Assembly (NCBI GenBank): GCA_043770095.1
Contig: JAYVIR010000065.1
Coordinates: 38,444 to 102,443 of the forward strand
Direction of reading: 5' to 3'
DNA from: JBGSUZ01 sp043770095
Lineage (GTDB): Bacteria; Bacillota; Clostridia; Peptostreptococcales; Acidaminobacteraceae
Length of the DNA: 64,000 nucleotides
Positions within the stretch are counted from its first letter, which is position 1. Every line of letters starts with the position of its first letter. Made by a program: the position numbers and the translations under genes. The notes below the pieces were generated by a model, which made no database searches, was not told the DNA's origin, and worked only from the letters and a program-made list of their open reading frames with translations. Shown here one piece after another: positions 34,656 through 43,213 of this stretch.

Positions 34656-36314
34656 ATGAAGGATACAGGAATCAAAATTAGTGATATTCTTGAAATGAAA
34701 CCTTTAAAAAACGGAAAATTATTGGCAGGTGCAGACGGCGTAAGTAAAGTCGTGACCCGGGTTAATATTATGGCGGATCCGGACATTCTCAACTGGGTTG
34801 ATGAAGGCGAATTTCTTCTCACCACAGGTTATTTCTTTAAAACAACGAAATTAGAAGCACAGCTTAATTTGATCCGTGAATGCAGTGCTAAAAATTTATC
34901 GGGTATTGGCATTAAGATTTTTCCTTATTTAGAGTCATTGCCGAATGAACTCATTGAACTTGCAAACCAATGTCAGTTTCCATTAATAGAGCTTGATTAT
35001 GAGGTGTCTTTTACAGACATTATGATGCCCGTTTTCCAATCTATTTTTGACAAGCAATCCAACGTCATTCGAAAGGTCGAGACCTTGCACAATGACACGA
35101 TGGATGTGGTTTTAAAGGGTGGTGATATAAGCGACATCTTGAGATCGCTTTCAAAATCAATTGAGAATCCAGTATTTTTAAAGGATTATCACTTTGAAGA
35201 AATCAATTCGATTGAATCAGACGATGAAACGATGAAACTCGCCTTGGAAGAACATCTTAGAACAACATTACAGCCCAATAGCCAAAGTACCAGATTCGGA
35301 AAAACCATTAATGACAAGGTGGTCATTGAAGGTCGAGAGATGGATCGGATGATGGTGCCTATTTTGGTTAAAAATAATCTGTACGGCCATTTGGTGGCCT
35401 ATGGCGTCAAGCGAAGCCTCAATAATTACGATGCACTCTATCTTGAAACAACCAGCAGCATTGTGGCTTTAGAATTTCTAAAGCGCATTTCGGTTCAAGA
35501 AGTTGAGCATAAATATAAAGCGGAGTTTTTCGAAGATTTGATTTCTTTTGACGAAAAACGAAAGCAAAAAGCGGTGGACAGAGCCAACTACTACCGATTT
35601 GACAAAGACGCCTTTTTCAGTATTTTCACCATTCGACTGAGCAAAGTGGACGGCACTACCATCAGCGGTGACGAAGAATACAATCAGGTGCTTGTTAAGG
35701 CGATGTATTTGGTGGACACGATCTGCAAGGAAGAAGGCAGAACGTATATCATCGCAAGCAAAGGCAAGAAAATCAATTTGCTCTTTATGTGGAAAAATAT
35801 TGATGACCACCGAAAATATGCCCAGCGCATGTCGAGCGGCATCAAGGATTCTCTAGATCAAAAAGTGTCTCAATTTAATTACAGAGTGGGCATTGGCCGC
35901 GTGTATAAGGGCATTGACCAAGTGTCTAAGTCTTTAAAGGATGCGGAAAAAGCGGTTGAAGCGTCTAAAAATTATGTCAATCAGCAAATCATTGATTTTG
36001 ATACTTTGGGGATTTATAAAATATTCTGTCAAGACCACTTAAAAGATGAGCTGCGAAGTTTTTACAGCACCACGTTAGAACCGTTGGTTCTTTATGATCG
36101 AAAGCGGGATACGGAGCTTGTAAAGTCTTTGATCATTTACTTTGAGACGAACGGCAACTTGAAAAAAATGTCTGAAAAACTCTTCACGCATTACAATACG
36201 GTGCTTTACCGCATCAACCGAATTCAAGAAATTACAGGTAAAAATTTAGAAGACGAAGGCGATCGCTATGGTCTTCAAACGGCGATAAAAATTATGAAAA
36301 TTTTAGATTTATAA
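34656..36314 (+). CDS. pucR: PucR-family purine catabolism regulator
   Basis: This 552-residue protein has an N-terminal PucR domain (KISDILEMKPLKNGKLLAGADG), a middle region, and a C-terminal PucR helix-turn-helix (YFETNGNLKKMSEKLFTHYNTVLYRINRIQEITG). PucR in Bacillus controls purine degradation genes in response to purine catabolites. ATG 34656 has GAGGGTG; ATG 34638 lacks a site. It stands just before the divergent cyclase/ftcD pair that opens the purine and microcompartment locus, so it is the probable regulator. Duplicate 14-bp motifs in the ftcD-cyclase gap are candidate targets. Confidence 0.9.
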   Translation: MKDTGIKISDILEMKPLKNGKLLAGADGVSKVVTRVNIMADPDILNWVDEGEFLLTTGYFFKTTKLEAQLNLIRECSAKNLSGIGIKIFPYLESLPNELIELANQCQFPLIELDYEVSFTDIMMPVFQSIFDKQSNVIRKVETLHNDTMDVVLKGGDISDILRSLSKSIENPVFLKDYHFEEINSIESDDETMKLALEEHLRTTLQPNSQSTRFGKTINDKVVIEGREMDRMMVPILVKNNLYGHLVAYGVKRSLNNYDALYLETTSSIVALEFLKRISVQEVEHKYKAEFFEDLISFDEKRKQKAVDRANYYRFDKDAFFSIFTIRLSKVDGTTISGDEEYNQVLVKAMYLVDTICKEEGRTYIIASKGKKINLLFMWKNIDDHRKYAQRMSSGIKDSLDQKVSQFNYRVGIGRVYKGIDQVSKSLKDAEKAVEASKNYVNQQIIDFDTLGIYKIFCQDHLKDELRSFYSTTLEPLVLYDRKRDTELVKSLIIYFETNGNLKKMSEKLFTHYNTVLYRINRIQEITGKNLEDEGDRYGLQTAIKIMKILDL

Positions 36315-36361
36315 GTGAATTATAAAAGTCTTATAAAATTAAATGTAGCATTATAAAAATA

Positions 36362-36433
36362 GAAAGAGCCTCTACAGGTTTAAACAAATCCTTCAAGTAA
36401 GGAATGTTTGAATCGATGTAGGGGCTCTTTTGC
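36362..36433. terminator. Long-stem bidirectional terminator between pucR and the cyclase gene
   Basis: AAAGAGCC...CTACA at the left pairs with TGTAGGGGCTCTTT at the right through a long, partly mismatched inner stem with loop CAAGT. A/T-runs on both sides suit the convergent genes. Confidence 0.85.
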
Positions 36434-36441
36434 GTTAAAAA

Positions 36442-37134
36442 CTAAGTTTCAATCAAAGCAACCGCTCTAATGGGAGAACCTGATCCGTCGCGAATTTTAA
36501 GAGGGAGACCAAAATACAGGAAGCGATTGCCTGCGACAGCCCCTAAATTGCAAAGGTTCTCTGTGTTGGTAATGTCATACTGACCACAGATATGATGGCC
36601 TGAAAATTCCATGTCATTAGGGTGGTCAATGGCAGGTGCGTCAACGCCAATGTTTACAACGCCCTGATCAGCTAACCATTTGGCTGCGGCTCTGCTGAGG
36701 CCTGTATATTCTTTTTGCCAAAGGTCTGTGCCAAAATTCCGGTCATAGTGCCCTGTGTACATTAAGAAAATATCGCCATTTTCAAGCGTCAAATTTGCTT
36801 TTTGAAGGGCTTCTTGAAGGTCATGCGGCTCAATGCTTCGGTCGTAGCGGATATGGGTGAGGTCAACACAGACTGCACTTCCCCAGAAGTAAGAAAGATC
36901 CATTTTGTCAATGGTAGCGCCGCTAGGTTTGTACTCCCAAACGCCGTCAGAGTGCGTTCCGCCGTGCTCGCTGATGAGCAAATTTCTTGCCGAAAAGCCT
37001 AGTGTAGGACTGCCAGTTTGCTTCTGATTGGCTTCGTGGGTCATATTGGTCATGATAAAGGTGGGTTGGTGCATGGGAAACACCGACATGCCTTGAAAAA
37101 TTTCTTGTGATAGATCAACAAGTTTTAATGCCAT
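36442..37134 (-). CDS. Cyclase-family (kynurenine formamidase/isatin hydrolase-like) hydrolase
   Basis: This 230-residue member of the cyclase superfamily has the metal-binding HGGTHSDG motif near residue 56, followed by DAPAIDHP and the late FSGHHICGQYDI. Family members hydrolyse amides or lactams with Mn2+ or Zn2+; isatin hydrolase opens a five-membered lactam. It is divergent from ftcD and next to pucR, so it probably belongs to the purine locus. I propose it as a candidate for 4-imidazolone ring opening to formiminoglycine, an inference from chemistry and position only. ATG 37134 has AGGAGG on the minus strand. Confidence 0.85.
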   Translation of the reverse strand: MALKLVDLSQEIFQGMSVFPMHQPTFIMTNMTHEANQKQTGSPTLGFSARNLLISEHGGTHSDGVWEYKPSGATIDKMDLSYFWGSAVCVDLTHIRYDRSIEPHDLQEALQKANLTLENGDIFLMYTGHYDRNFGTDLWQKEYTGLSRAAAKWLADQGVVNIGVDAPAIDHPNDMEFSGHHICGQYDITNTENLCNLGAVAGNRFLYFGLPLKIRDGSGSPIRAVALIET

Positions 37135-37609
37135 TAGGAAACCTCCTTTAAAACCTTAAATTGGCTCATGCAATTGAGTCATTCTATATCTCCTTATATT
37201 ATATAAAGAAAAAAAGTGGAATGTCACTAAAAAATACACAAATACTTTCGATAATTCAGAATATTTTGTGTGAAAAAATGTTAATAGTTGATAAAGTCAG
37301 AGTTAATTTGATTTGATAGGATAAGGTTATGCAGTACTGTAACAAATGTTCGATAACTGAAGACGGTAAAAAATGCGGGTCCGCTCTAAAGTTAAACAGA
37401 ATTTTCGCAAAAATCGTTAGTGATGTTTAGACAATGGATTAATGGATATCCTTAAAGATAGGTAGTTTCTTTATTTTATTTATACAAAGGTTTGATTTTG
37501 TATTGTGTCTTATGTCACTAAAAAAGTAAAATAGAATTAGGTTCAATGATTGTTAGACATTTTATAAATTCTATACAACCTAATTCTTCAAAATGAGGGA
37601 GGAAGCTTA
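37135..37609. other. cyclase-ftcD divergent control region
   Basis: The 475-base gap holds two identical 14-mers (ATGTCACTAAAAAA) at 37221-37234 and 37512-37525, about 86 and 84 bases before the cyclase and ftcD starts. A 33-codon zinc-ribbon-like frame at 37329 is doubtful. The rest is AT-rich. Confidence 0.6.
37329..37430 (+). CDS. Doubtful 33-residue zinc-ribbon-like frame
   Basis: The frame begins MQYCNKCSITEDGKKCGSAL, reminiscent of the zinc-ribbon that opens many Firmicute membrane proteins, but the fourth Cys is missing and the frame ends after 33 codons. AAGG lies only two bases before the ATG. It is more likely a remnant than a working gene. Confidence 0.25.
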   Translation: MQYCNKCSITEDGKKCGSALKLNRIFAKIVSDV

Positions 37610-38593
37610 ATGTCAGCAGATCAAAAGTATGTTCTTGCAGTGCCAAATTTCAGCGATGGTAGAAATAAATCGGCAATTGATGAAATTGTTAATGCCGTAA
37701 GAGGCGTGGCATCGGTTAAAATTGTCGCAGTTGAACCAGAATACAATTTCAACAGAACGGTACTCACCTTTATTTGTGAGCCACAACAGGTCAAAGAAGC
37801 CATGATGGTTATGGCGAAACACGTTTATGCAAACGTGGACATGGCGGTTCAAAAAGGAGATCATCCGAGAATAGGGGCACTTGATACGGCGCCTGTATTC
37901 CCACTTCAAAACGTTACCATTGAAGAAGCGAAAGCATTAGCAGAGGAAATTGGACAAGGGTTGTTTGAAACTTACAAAACGCCAGTTTATTTTTCAGGGC
38001 TCAATGCGAGAACTGATTTTAAAAAATCCAATACCAATATTCGCAAAGGACAATATGAAGGTCTTAAAGCCTTACTTGAAGATGAAAATCATCCAGATCG
38101 CGACATTAGAAAACCTGATTTGTCTGTAGACGGCAAACTTCATCCGAATATGGGTGGGTGTACGGTCAGCTCTGATTATGAAGGTCTTACTGCTTATAAC
38201 GTCTTTTTAGAGACAGAAGAGACAACACTTGCGAACGACATAGCAAAAGTTGTTAAAAATGCTGAAACGGGCTGGACTTCAATTAAGGGCATTGGCTTTA
38301 AAGATGAAGGTCATATCGGAACAGCGGTTTCGATGAATGTTTTTGATGCGGCAAGTACACCGCTTGCAATGCTTAGAAATTTTGTCTCTGCAGAAGCGGA
38401 AAAACGAGGCACAAAAGTCATCGGCACTCAACTTGTAGGGCCAGTAAAACTTCAATATCTCCTTGATTCGGCTAAAACTTATGGCTTTGAATTCAACGGC
38501 GACTACGAAGCGCTTATTGCCTGCCTTGCAGAAAATATGGGATTAGAAGGATTCAGTGCCACATCAATCATTGAGTACCACTTGGAAGCATAA
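37610..38593 (+). CDS. ftcD: Formimidoyltransferase (FtcD-like)
   Basis: This 327-residue protein has the formiminotransferase N-terminal (VLAVPNFSDGRNKSAIDEIVNAV) and C-terminal subdomains (ARTDFKKSNTNIRKGQYEGL, GTQLVGPVKLQYLLDSAKTY). It has no cyclodeaminase domain. It moves a formimino group to tetrahydrofolate. The histidine pathway genes hutH, hutU and hutI are absent here, while fhs follows directly. In purine-fermenting clostridia the same chemistry is done on formiminoglycine, which fits this locus better. ATG 37610 has GGGAGGAAG. It is the first gene of the long purine/microcompartment run. Confidence 0.93.
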   Translation: MSADQKYVLAVPNFSDGRNKSAIDEIVNAVRGVASVKIVAVEPEYNFNRTVLTFICEPQQVKEAMMVMAKHVYANVDMAVQKGDHPRIGALDTAPVFPLQNVTIEEAKALAEEIGQGLFETYKTPVYFSGLNARTDFKKSNTNIRKGQYEGLKALLEDENHPDRDIRKPDLSVDGKLHPNMGGCTVSSDYEGLTAYNVFLETEETTLANDIAKVVKNAETGWTSIKGIGFKDEGHIGTAVSMNVFDAASTPLAMLRNFVSAEAEKRGTKVIGTQLVGPVKLQYLLDSAKTYGFEFNGDYEALIACLAENMGLEGFSATSIIEYHLEA

Positions 38594-38673
38594 TTGAGCA
38601 CTACATAAACATATAACTAACTTAAAAGAGGAAAGACCCGCACATCTTTTATCTAAATTTGGAGGAATAAATC

Positions 38674-40344
38674 GTGAAAACAGACGTACAGATTGCACAA
38701 GAAGCAAAAATGATTCCTATTAAAGAAGTGGCAGCAAAGGTTGGCTTAACTGAAAATGACCTTGAATTATACGGAAATTACAAAGCGAAAATCCATTTGG
38801 ATGTCCTTGATCGATATGCAGATGCACCAGATGGCAAATTAATTTTGGTAACAGCAATAACGCCAACAGCAGCTGGCGAAGGCAAAACAACGACAAACGT
38901 AGGTCTCAGCATGGGTCTTGCTAAAATAGGCAAGAAAGCTTTCACAGCACTCAGAGAACCTTCTTTAGGCCCATGTTTTGGCGTTAAAGGCGGGGCTGCA
39001 GGCGGCGGACATGCGCAAGTAGTACCAATGGATGACATCAATCTTCACTTTACTGGCGACATTCATGCGGTAACAACGGCTAACAATTTATTAGCGGCAC
39101 TTTTAGACAACCACATTCACCAAGGCAATATACTCGATATCGATCCAAAGAGAATTGTTTGGAGAAGAGTGGTTGACATCAACGACAGAGCGCTTAGAAA
39201 CATCATCGTTGGCATGGGTGCAAAAGGCGATGGCGTTGTAAGACAAGACGGCTTCGACATTGCAGTGGCTTCTGAAATTATGGCTATTTTATGCCTTGCT
39301 GTTAATATGATGGATTTAAAAGAAAGACTTTCTAGAATGGTTGTGGCTTATACTTATGCAGGCAAGCAAGTTACTTGTGCTGACTTAGAAGCAACGGGTT
39401 CTTTAGCACTTCTTTTGAAAGATGCCATTATGCCTAACATTGTTCAAACCCTTGAAAATACACCGGCATTAATTCACGGTGGCCCATTTGCAAATATTGC
39501 ACATGGTTGTAACTCAGTAGTTGCAACAAAAATGGCGCTTAAATTAGCGGACTATGTTGTAACAGAAGCTGGTTTTGGTGCAGATCTTGGCGCTGAAAAA
39601 TTCTTTGACATTAAATGTCGATACGCAAAACTCAACCCTTCAGCGGCAGTTATTGTAGCAACGGTAAGAGCGCTTAAGAACCATGGCGGCGTAAAAAAAG
39701 CCTTTTTAAATGAAGAGAACTTAGTGGCGTTAAAAGCTGGCTTTGGCAACTTGGAAAAGCAAATTGAAAACATTCAAAAATTTGGCGTGCCAGTGGTTGT
39801 AGCGATTAATGCATTCCCACTAGATACCGCAGCCGAACTTAAGTTTGTTGAAGACAAATGTAATGAACTTGGCGTAGCAGTCGTGCTTTCTGAAGTATGG
39901 GCTCACGGCGGAGACGGCGGCGTTGCACTCGCTAAAAAAGTGGTTGAAGTGGCTGAGTCAGGCGTTTCGAATTTCAAACCGCTCTATGAGTTAGAACTTC
40001 CTGCTAAAGAAAAAATTGAACTGATTGCTAGAGAAATTTATGGTGCTGACGGCGTTGACTTCATGCCTAAAGCACTCAAAGATATTGCAAAATACGAAGA
40101 AGACGGTATTGGTCACTTGCCAATTTGTATGGCGAAGACCCAATATTCCCTATCGGATGACGCAACACTTCTTGGTCGACCAACTGGTTTCAGAATTACA
40201 ATAAAAGAAGTGAAAGCTTCTGCTGGTGCAGGTTTCTTGGTAGCGATTGCAGGCGACATTATGAGAATGCCTGGACTTCCTAGAGTACCATCAGCGAATC
40301 ATATTGATATTCTTGAAAACGGAGAAATTATCGGTCTATTCTAG
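38674..40344 (+). CDS. fhs: Formate-tetrahydrofolate ligase
   Basis: This 556-residue protein has the P-loop TPTAAGEGKTTTNVGLSMGL and the FTHFS motifs GPCFGVKGGAAGGGHAQV, LHFTGDIHAV and GLPRVPSA. The enzyme interconverts formyl-THF with formate, THF and ATP. In purine fermenters it runs toward ATP and formate, giving substrate-level phosphorylation. The GTG start at 38674 has GGAGG. It follows ftcD by 80 bases and precedes the ring hydrolase. The folate steps between (cyclodeaminase, cyclohydrolase) are not in the window. Confidence 0.97.
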   Translation: MKTDVQIAQEAKMIPIKEVAAKVGLTENDLELYGNYKAKIHLDVLDRYADAPDGKLILVTAITPTAAGEGKTTTNVGLSMGLAKIGKKAFTALREPSLGPCFGVKGGAAGGGHAQVVPMDDINLHFTGDIHAVTTANNLLAALLDNHIHQGNILDIDPKRIVWRRVVDINDRALRNIIVGMGAKGDGVVRQDGFDIAVASEIMAILCLAVNMMDLKERLSRMVVAYTYAGKQVTCADLEATGSLALLLKDAIMPNIVQTLENTPALIHGGPFANIAHGCNSVVATKMALKLADYVVTEAGFGADLGAEKFFDIKCRYAKLNPSAAVIVATVRALKNHGGVKKAFLNEENLVALKAGFGNLEKQIENIQKFGVPVVVAINAFPLDTAAELKFVEDKCNELGVAVVLSEVWAHGGDGGVALAKKVVEVAESGVSNFKPLYELELPAKEKIELIAREIYGADGVDFMPKALKDIAKYEEDGIGHLPICMAKTQYSLSDDATLLGRPTGFRITIKEVKASAGAGFLVAIAGDIMRMPGLPRVPSANHIDILENGEIIGLF

Positions 40345-40386
40345 ACGTGTATGGGTCAGCTACCGAATATATGAGGAGGAAAAACC

Positions 40387-41925
40387 ATGAAATACGATGT
40401 GATTGTTAAAAATGCTAGGATTTCTGTAATGAATGGCAACGATACAATAGTAACCAACATCCTCGTGAAAGATCAAAAGATCGCAGGTTTTTTAGAAGCA
40501 ATTGACGGTTTAGAAGCGGCTGAAATGATAGATGCAGAAGGTAACTTAGTGTTACCGGGTTGCATCGATTCGCATACCCACTTTATGGATCCGGGCTTTA
40601 CTCATCGTGAGACTTTCCTAACGGGCACAAGCCAATCGGCAGCGGGTGGGGTAACCACTATTATCGATATGCCTTGCTGTTCTTCACCACGCTCAGTACG
40701 TTGCGTTAGCTCGCTTAACGAGAAATTAGCAGCAGTTGGCCCAGAAGCCATTGTTGACTATGCGATGTGGGGCGGCGTTACAGGCGAAGATGTTCGTGAC
40801 GGAAATCTCCATCATATTCAGGAACAAGCAGACGCAGGCGTAGTAGCGTTTAAAGTGTATATGACACCTTCAGTGCCTACTTACAACCGCGTGACCGACG
40901 CAGAAATGCACGTTGTGTTTAGAGAAGTTTCTAAAACAGGCTTACCTGTAGGTGTACATGCTGAGAATTTTGCAATGTGCGACTACTATGTAAAAGATTA
41001 TCAAAAGCAAGGCAGAATGGATGGTCCTGCGTGGTCAGAAGCGAGACTTGAATTGGCTGAAAAATCGGCTATTCAGTTGGGCATTGCTTTCTCAGAAGAA
41101 ACGCTTGCACGCTACCATGTGGTTCATATGAGTACTGGCGTTGGCGCAAGACTCATTGGTGAAGGCAAGAGACGTGGTCTCAGCGTGACATCTGAAGTTT
41201 GCCCGCATTATTTGGTACTCAATGCACAAGAGGCTATGACCGAGTTTGGCGCATTTGCTAAAATCGCGCCACCGCTTAGAACAAAACAAGATAACATCGA
41301 ACTTTGGGAAGGTCTTGCAAACGGAAGCGTTGACTTTGTTGCAACTGACCATGCGCCATATAAAATTGAGGCGAACAAAGATGCAGATGCAGAACCTGTA
41401 GAAAAAGACGCGCCAGGAATGAACATCTGGACTGCTTTCCCAGGTATTGCGGGTACTGAAACAATGGTTAACATCCTTGTGAGCGAAGGCTACAATAAGG
41501 GTCGTCTGAGTCTTGAGAGACTCGTTGAAGTGCTTTCAAAAAATGCAGCGGTGCATTATGGCCTATATCCTAAAAAAGGCGCTATGAACATCGGTTCAGA
41601 CGCTGACCTTACGATTATCGATCTTAAAAAAGCTTGGACGATTGATAAAGACGCTTCTTTCATGAAAAACAAATACACGCCGCTTCAAGGCTTAAAACTC
41701 ACAGGAAAAGTTGTGAAGACAATTCTTAGAGGCACAATGGTCTACAAAGAAGAGCCAAGCGAAATTCAAGGCACAATTCTTGTTAAACCAGGCTTCGGCG
41801 AATATGTTAAACGACAAAGCATTCAAGAGTTGCCAAGAAAAATGCGTTATGAAAATTACAGAGCAATTGGTGCAGACCAGTTTGATAACGTACACAGACG
41901 TAACATCAACAATGTAATTGACTAA
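40387..41925 (+). CDS. Cyclic amidohydrolase (dihydropyrimidinase/allantoinase-like), proposed xanthine amidohydrolase
   Basis: This 512-residue amidohydrolase of the cyclic-amide branch has metal ligands DSHTHFMDPG, carboxylated Lys in AFKVYMTPS, His in GVHAENF and VVHMSTG, and Asp in VATDHAPY. It is about 50 residues longer than typical dihydropyrimidinases or allantoinases, with a basic, helical-looking tail (RQSIQELPRKMRYENYR to the end). The enzyme class opens six-membered cyclic ureides or amides. Its place between fhs and a ureido-type amidase suggests opening of the xanthine pyrimidine ring. The tail could target it to the shell. ATG 40387 has GAGGAGG. The substrate is inferred. Confidence 0.88.
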   Translation: MKYDVIVKNARISVMNGNDTIVTNILVKDQKIAGFLEAIDGLEAAEMIDAEGNLVLPGCIDSHTHFMDPGFTHRETFLTGTSQSAAGGVTTIIDMPCCSSPRSVRCVSSLNEKLAAVGPEAIVDYAMWGGVTGEDVRDGNLHHIQEQADAGVVAFKVYMTPSVPTYNRVTDAEMHVVFREVSKTGLPVGVHAENFAMCDYYVKDYQKQGRMDGPAWSEARLELAEKSAIQLGIAFSEETLARYHVVHMSTGVGARLIGEGKRRGLSVTSEVCPHYLVLNAQEAMTEFGAFAKIAPPLRTKQDNIELWEGLANGSVDFVATDHAPYKIEANKDADAEPVEKDAPGMNIWTAFPGIAGTETMVNILVSEGYNKGRLSLERLVEVLSKNAAVHYGLYPKKGAMNIGSDADLTIIDLKKAWTIDKDASFMKNKYTPLQGLKLTGKVVKTILRGTMVYKEEPSEIQGTILVKPGFGEYVKRQSIQELPRKMRYENYRAIGADQFDNVHRRNINNVID

Positions 41926-41959
41926 TTTGTGAACTCAACTATAAAAGGAGCGTATAAAA

Positions 41960-42571
41960 ATGGCTAAGCATGCAATATTAATTATCGATATGCTAAATGA
42001 TTTTGTTGGTGAAAAAGCACCTCTTAGATGTCCAGGCGGTGACGACATTATTCAACCATTACAAAAAATGATGGCTTGGGTAAGAGAAAGAAACGCTAAA
42101 GGGATTGATGATGTTCAAATCATTCATATCCAAGAAGCGCATAGAGTAAATGACGCTGACTTTAGAGTAAGACCAATTCATGCGATCAAAGGCACTTGGG
42201 GTTCAGATTTCATTCCAGAACTCTACCCAATTGATGGCGAGTATATTGTTCAAAAGAGAAGACATTCAGGTTTCCAACACACGGATCTTGATCTCTATCT
42301 TAAAGAAGAAGGTTTTGACACAGTGGCTGTAACAGGCGTTTGGACAAATGTATGCGTGCGTTCTACAGCTGCAGATGCGCTTGCCAATGCTTATAAAGTG
42401 GTTACCATTAGCGACTGCTGTGCTTCTAAAACGGAAGAAATGCACGTTCACGGTTTAGTGGATCTTTCTATTTTCACAAAAGTGATTACTTTGGACGAAT
42501 ACATCTCAGCTTGGGAACAAGGTTTAGACCCTTGGATCGGCGGCGGAGATCAAGAGAATAAAGTTAAATAG
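41960..42571 (+). CDS. Isochorismatase-family cysteine hydrolase, proposed ureido hydrolase
   Basis: This 203-residue protein has the Asp-Lys-Cys triad of the family: IIDMLNDF, VQKRRHSGF and TGVWTNVCVRSTAADA. Relatives such as N-carbamoylsarcosine amidase, biuret hydrolase and RutB cleave N-carbamoyl (ureido) bonds to CO2 and ammonia. Between a ring-opening hydrolase and a UbiD decarboxylase, cleavage of 4-ureido-5-imidazolecarboxylate is the natural proposal. ATG 41960 has AAAGGAG. The C-terminal extension (LDPWIGGGDQENKVK) has no known role. A hairpin follows before ubiX. Confidence 0.88.
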   Translation: MAKHAILIIDMLNDFVGEKAPLRCPGGDDIIQPLQKMMAWVRERNAKGIDDVQIIHIQEAHRVNDADFRVRPIHAIKGTWGSDFIPELYPIDGEYIVQKRRHSGFQHTDLDLYLKEEGFDTVAVTGVWTNVCVRSTAADALANAYKVVTISDCCASKTEEMHVHGLVDLSIFTKVITLDEYISAWEQGLDPWIGGGDQENKVK

Positions 42572-42602
42572 AAATCAAATTTGTGCCACAGATGAAAAAA
42601 GT

Positions 42603-42631
42603 AATCCGCTGAAAGCAGTTTTCAGCGGATT
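42603..42631 (+). terminator. Intra-operon hairpin between the hydrolase gene and ubiX
   Basis: AATCCGCTGAAA (42603-42614) pairs with TTTCAGCGGATT (42620-42631) with a five-base loop. No T-run follows, so it is more likely an mRNA stabiliser or processing site, or a weak attenuator, than a full terminator. Confidence 0.5.
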
Positions 42632-42647
42632 GTAATAGGGGTACTCT

Positions 42648-43202
42648 ATGAAAAAAATAGTTGTGGCAATAACAGGAGGCAGTTGCACTTTATATGCAGT
42701 TGCCCTTCTTAAAACATTGAAGTGTCTGAATATTGAGACACATGTCATCGTTTCTAAAATAGGTTTTTATAACTTGGCGCACGAATGCGACGTCGATGTA
42801 GACGAAATAAAAGCGCTTTCAAGCTATTATTATCAAAATGATGATCTAGCGGCAAGTGTGGCAAGTGGTTCTTTTAAAACAGATGGCATGATTGTCATTC
42901 CGTGCTCCATGCATACGCTTGCGGCAATGGCGAGTGGCATGAGTCATAATTTGATTCATCGGGCGGCGGATGTAACGCTCAAAGAAGGCCGCAAATTGGT
43001 AATTGTGCCAAGAGAAATGCCTTTTAGTGCCATACACCTAGAAAATATGCTCAAACTTTCAAGAATGGGTGTTGTGGTCATGCCTGCTTCACCAGGGTTT
43101 TACCATCAACCTGAAACCATTGAAGATTTGGTGATGATTGTGGTTGCCCGTGTATTAGATCAAGTTGGGATAGACGCCCCGTTGTTTAAACGTTGGGGTT
43201 AG
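42648..43202 (+). CDS. ubiX: UbiX-like flavin prenyltransferase
   Basis: This 184-residue protein begins IVVAITGGSCTLYAVALL, with IVIPCSMHTLAAMASGMSHNLIHRAADV and VIVPREMPFSAIHLENML, all typical of UbiX. It makes the prenylated FMN cofactor needed by UbiD decarboxylases, and ubiD follows with a short overlap of control sequence. The organism shows no quinone pathway in view, so the pair serves catabolic decarboxylation. ATG 42648 has AGGGG. The two enzymes are probably co-expressed to mature UbiD. Confidence 0.93.
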   Translation: MKKIVVAITGGSCTLYAVALLKTLKCLNIETHVIVSKIGFYNLAHECDVDVDEIKALSSYYYQNDDLAASVASGSFKTDGMIVIPCSMHTLAAMASGMSHNLIHRAADVTLKEGRKLVIVPREMPFSAIHLENMLKLSRMGVVVMPASPGFYHQPETIEDLVMIVVARVLDQVGIDAPLFKRWG

Positions 43203-43213
43203 GAGGTGCCATT

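Noticed and set aside
37610..38593. FtcD as part of histidine degradation
   Set aside because: No hutH, hutU or hutI is present, and fhs and purine-type hydrolases are the neighbours; histidine use cannot be fully excluded.
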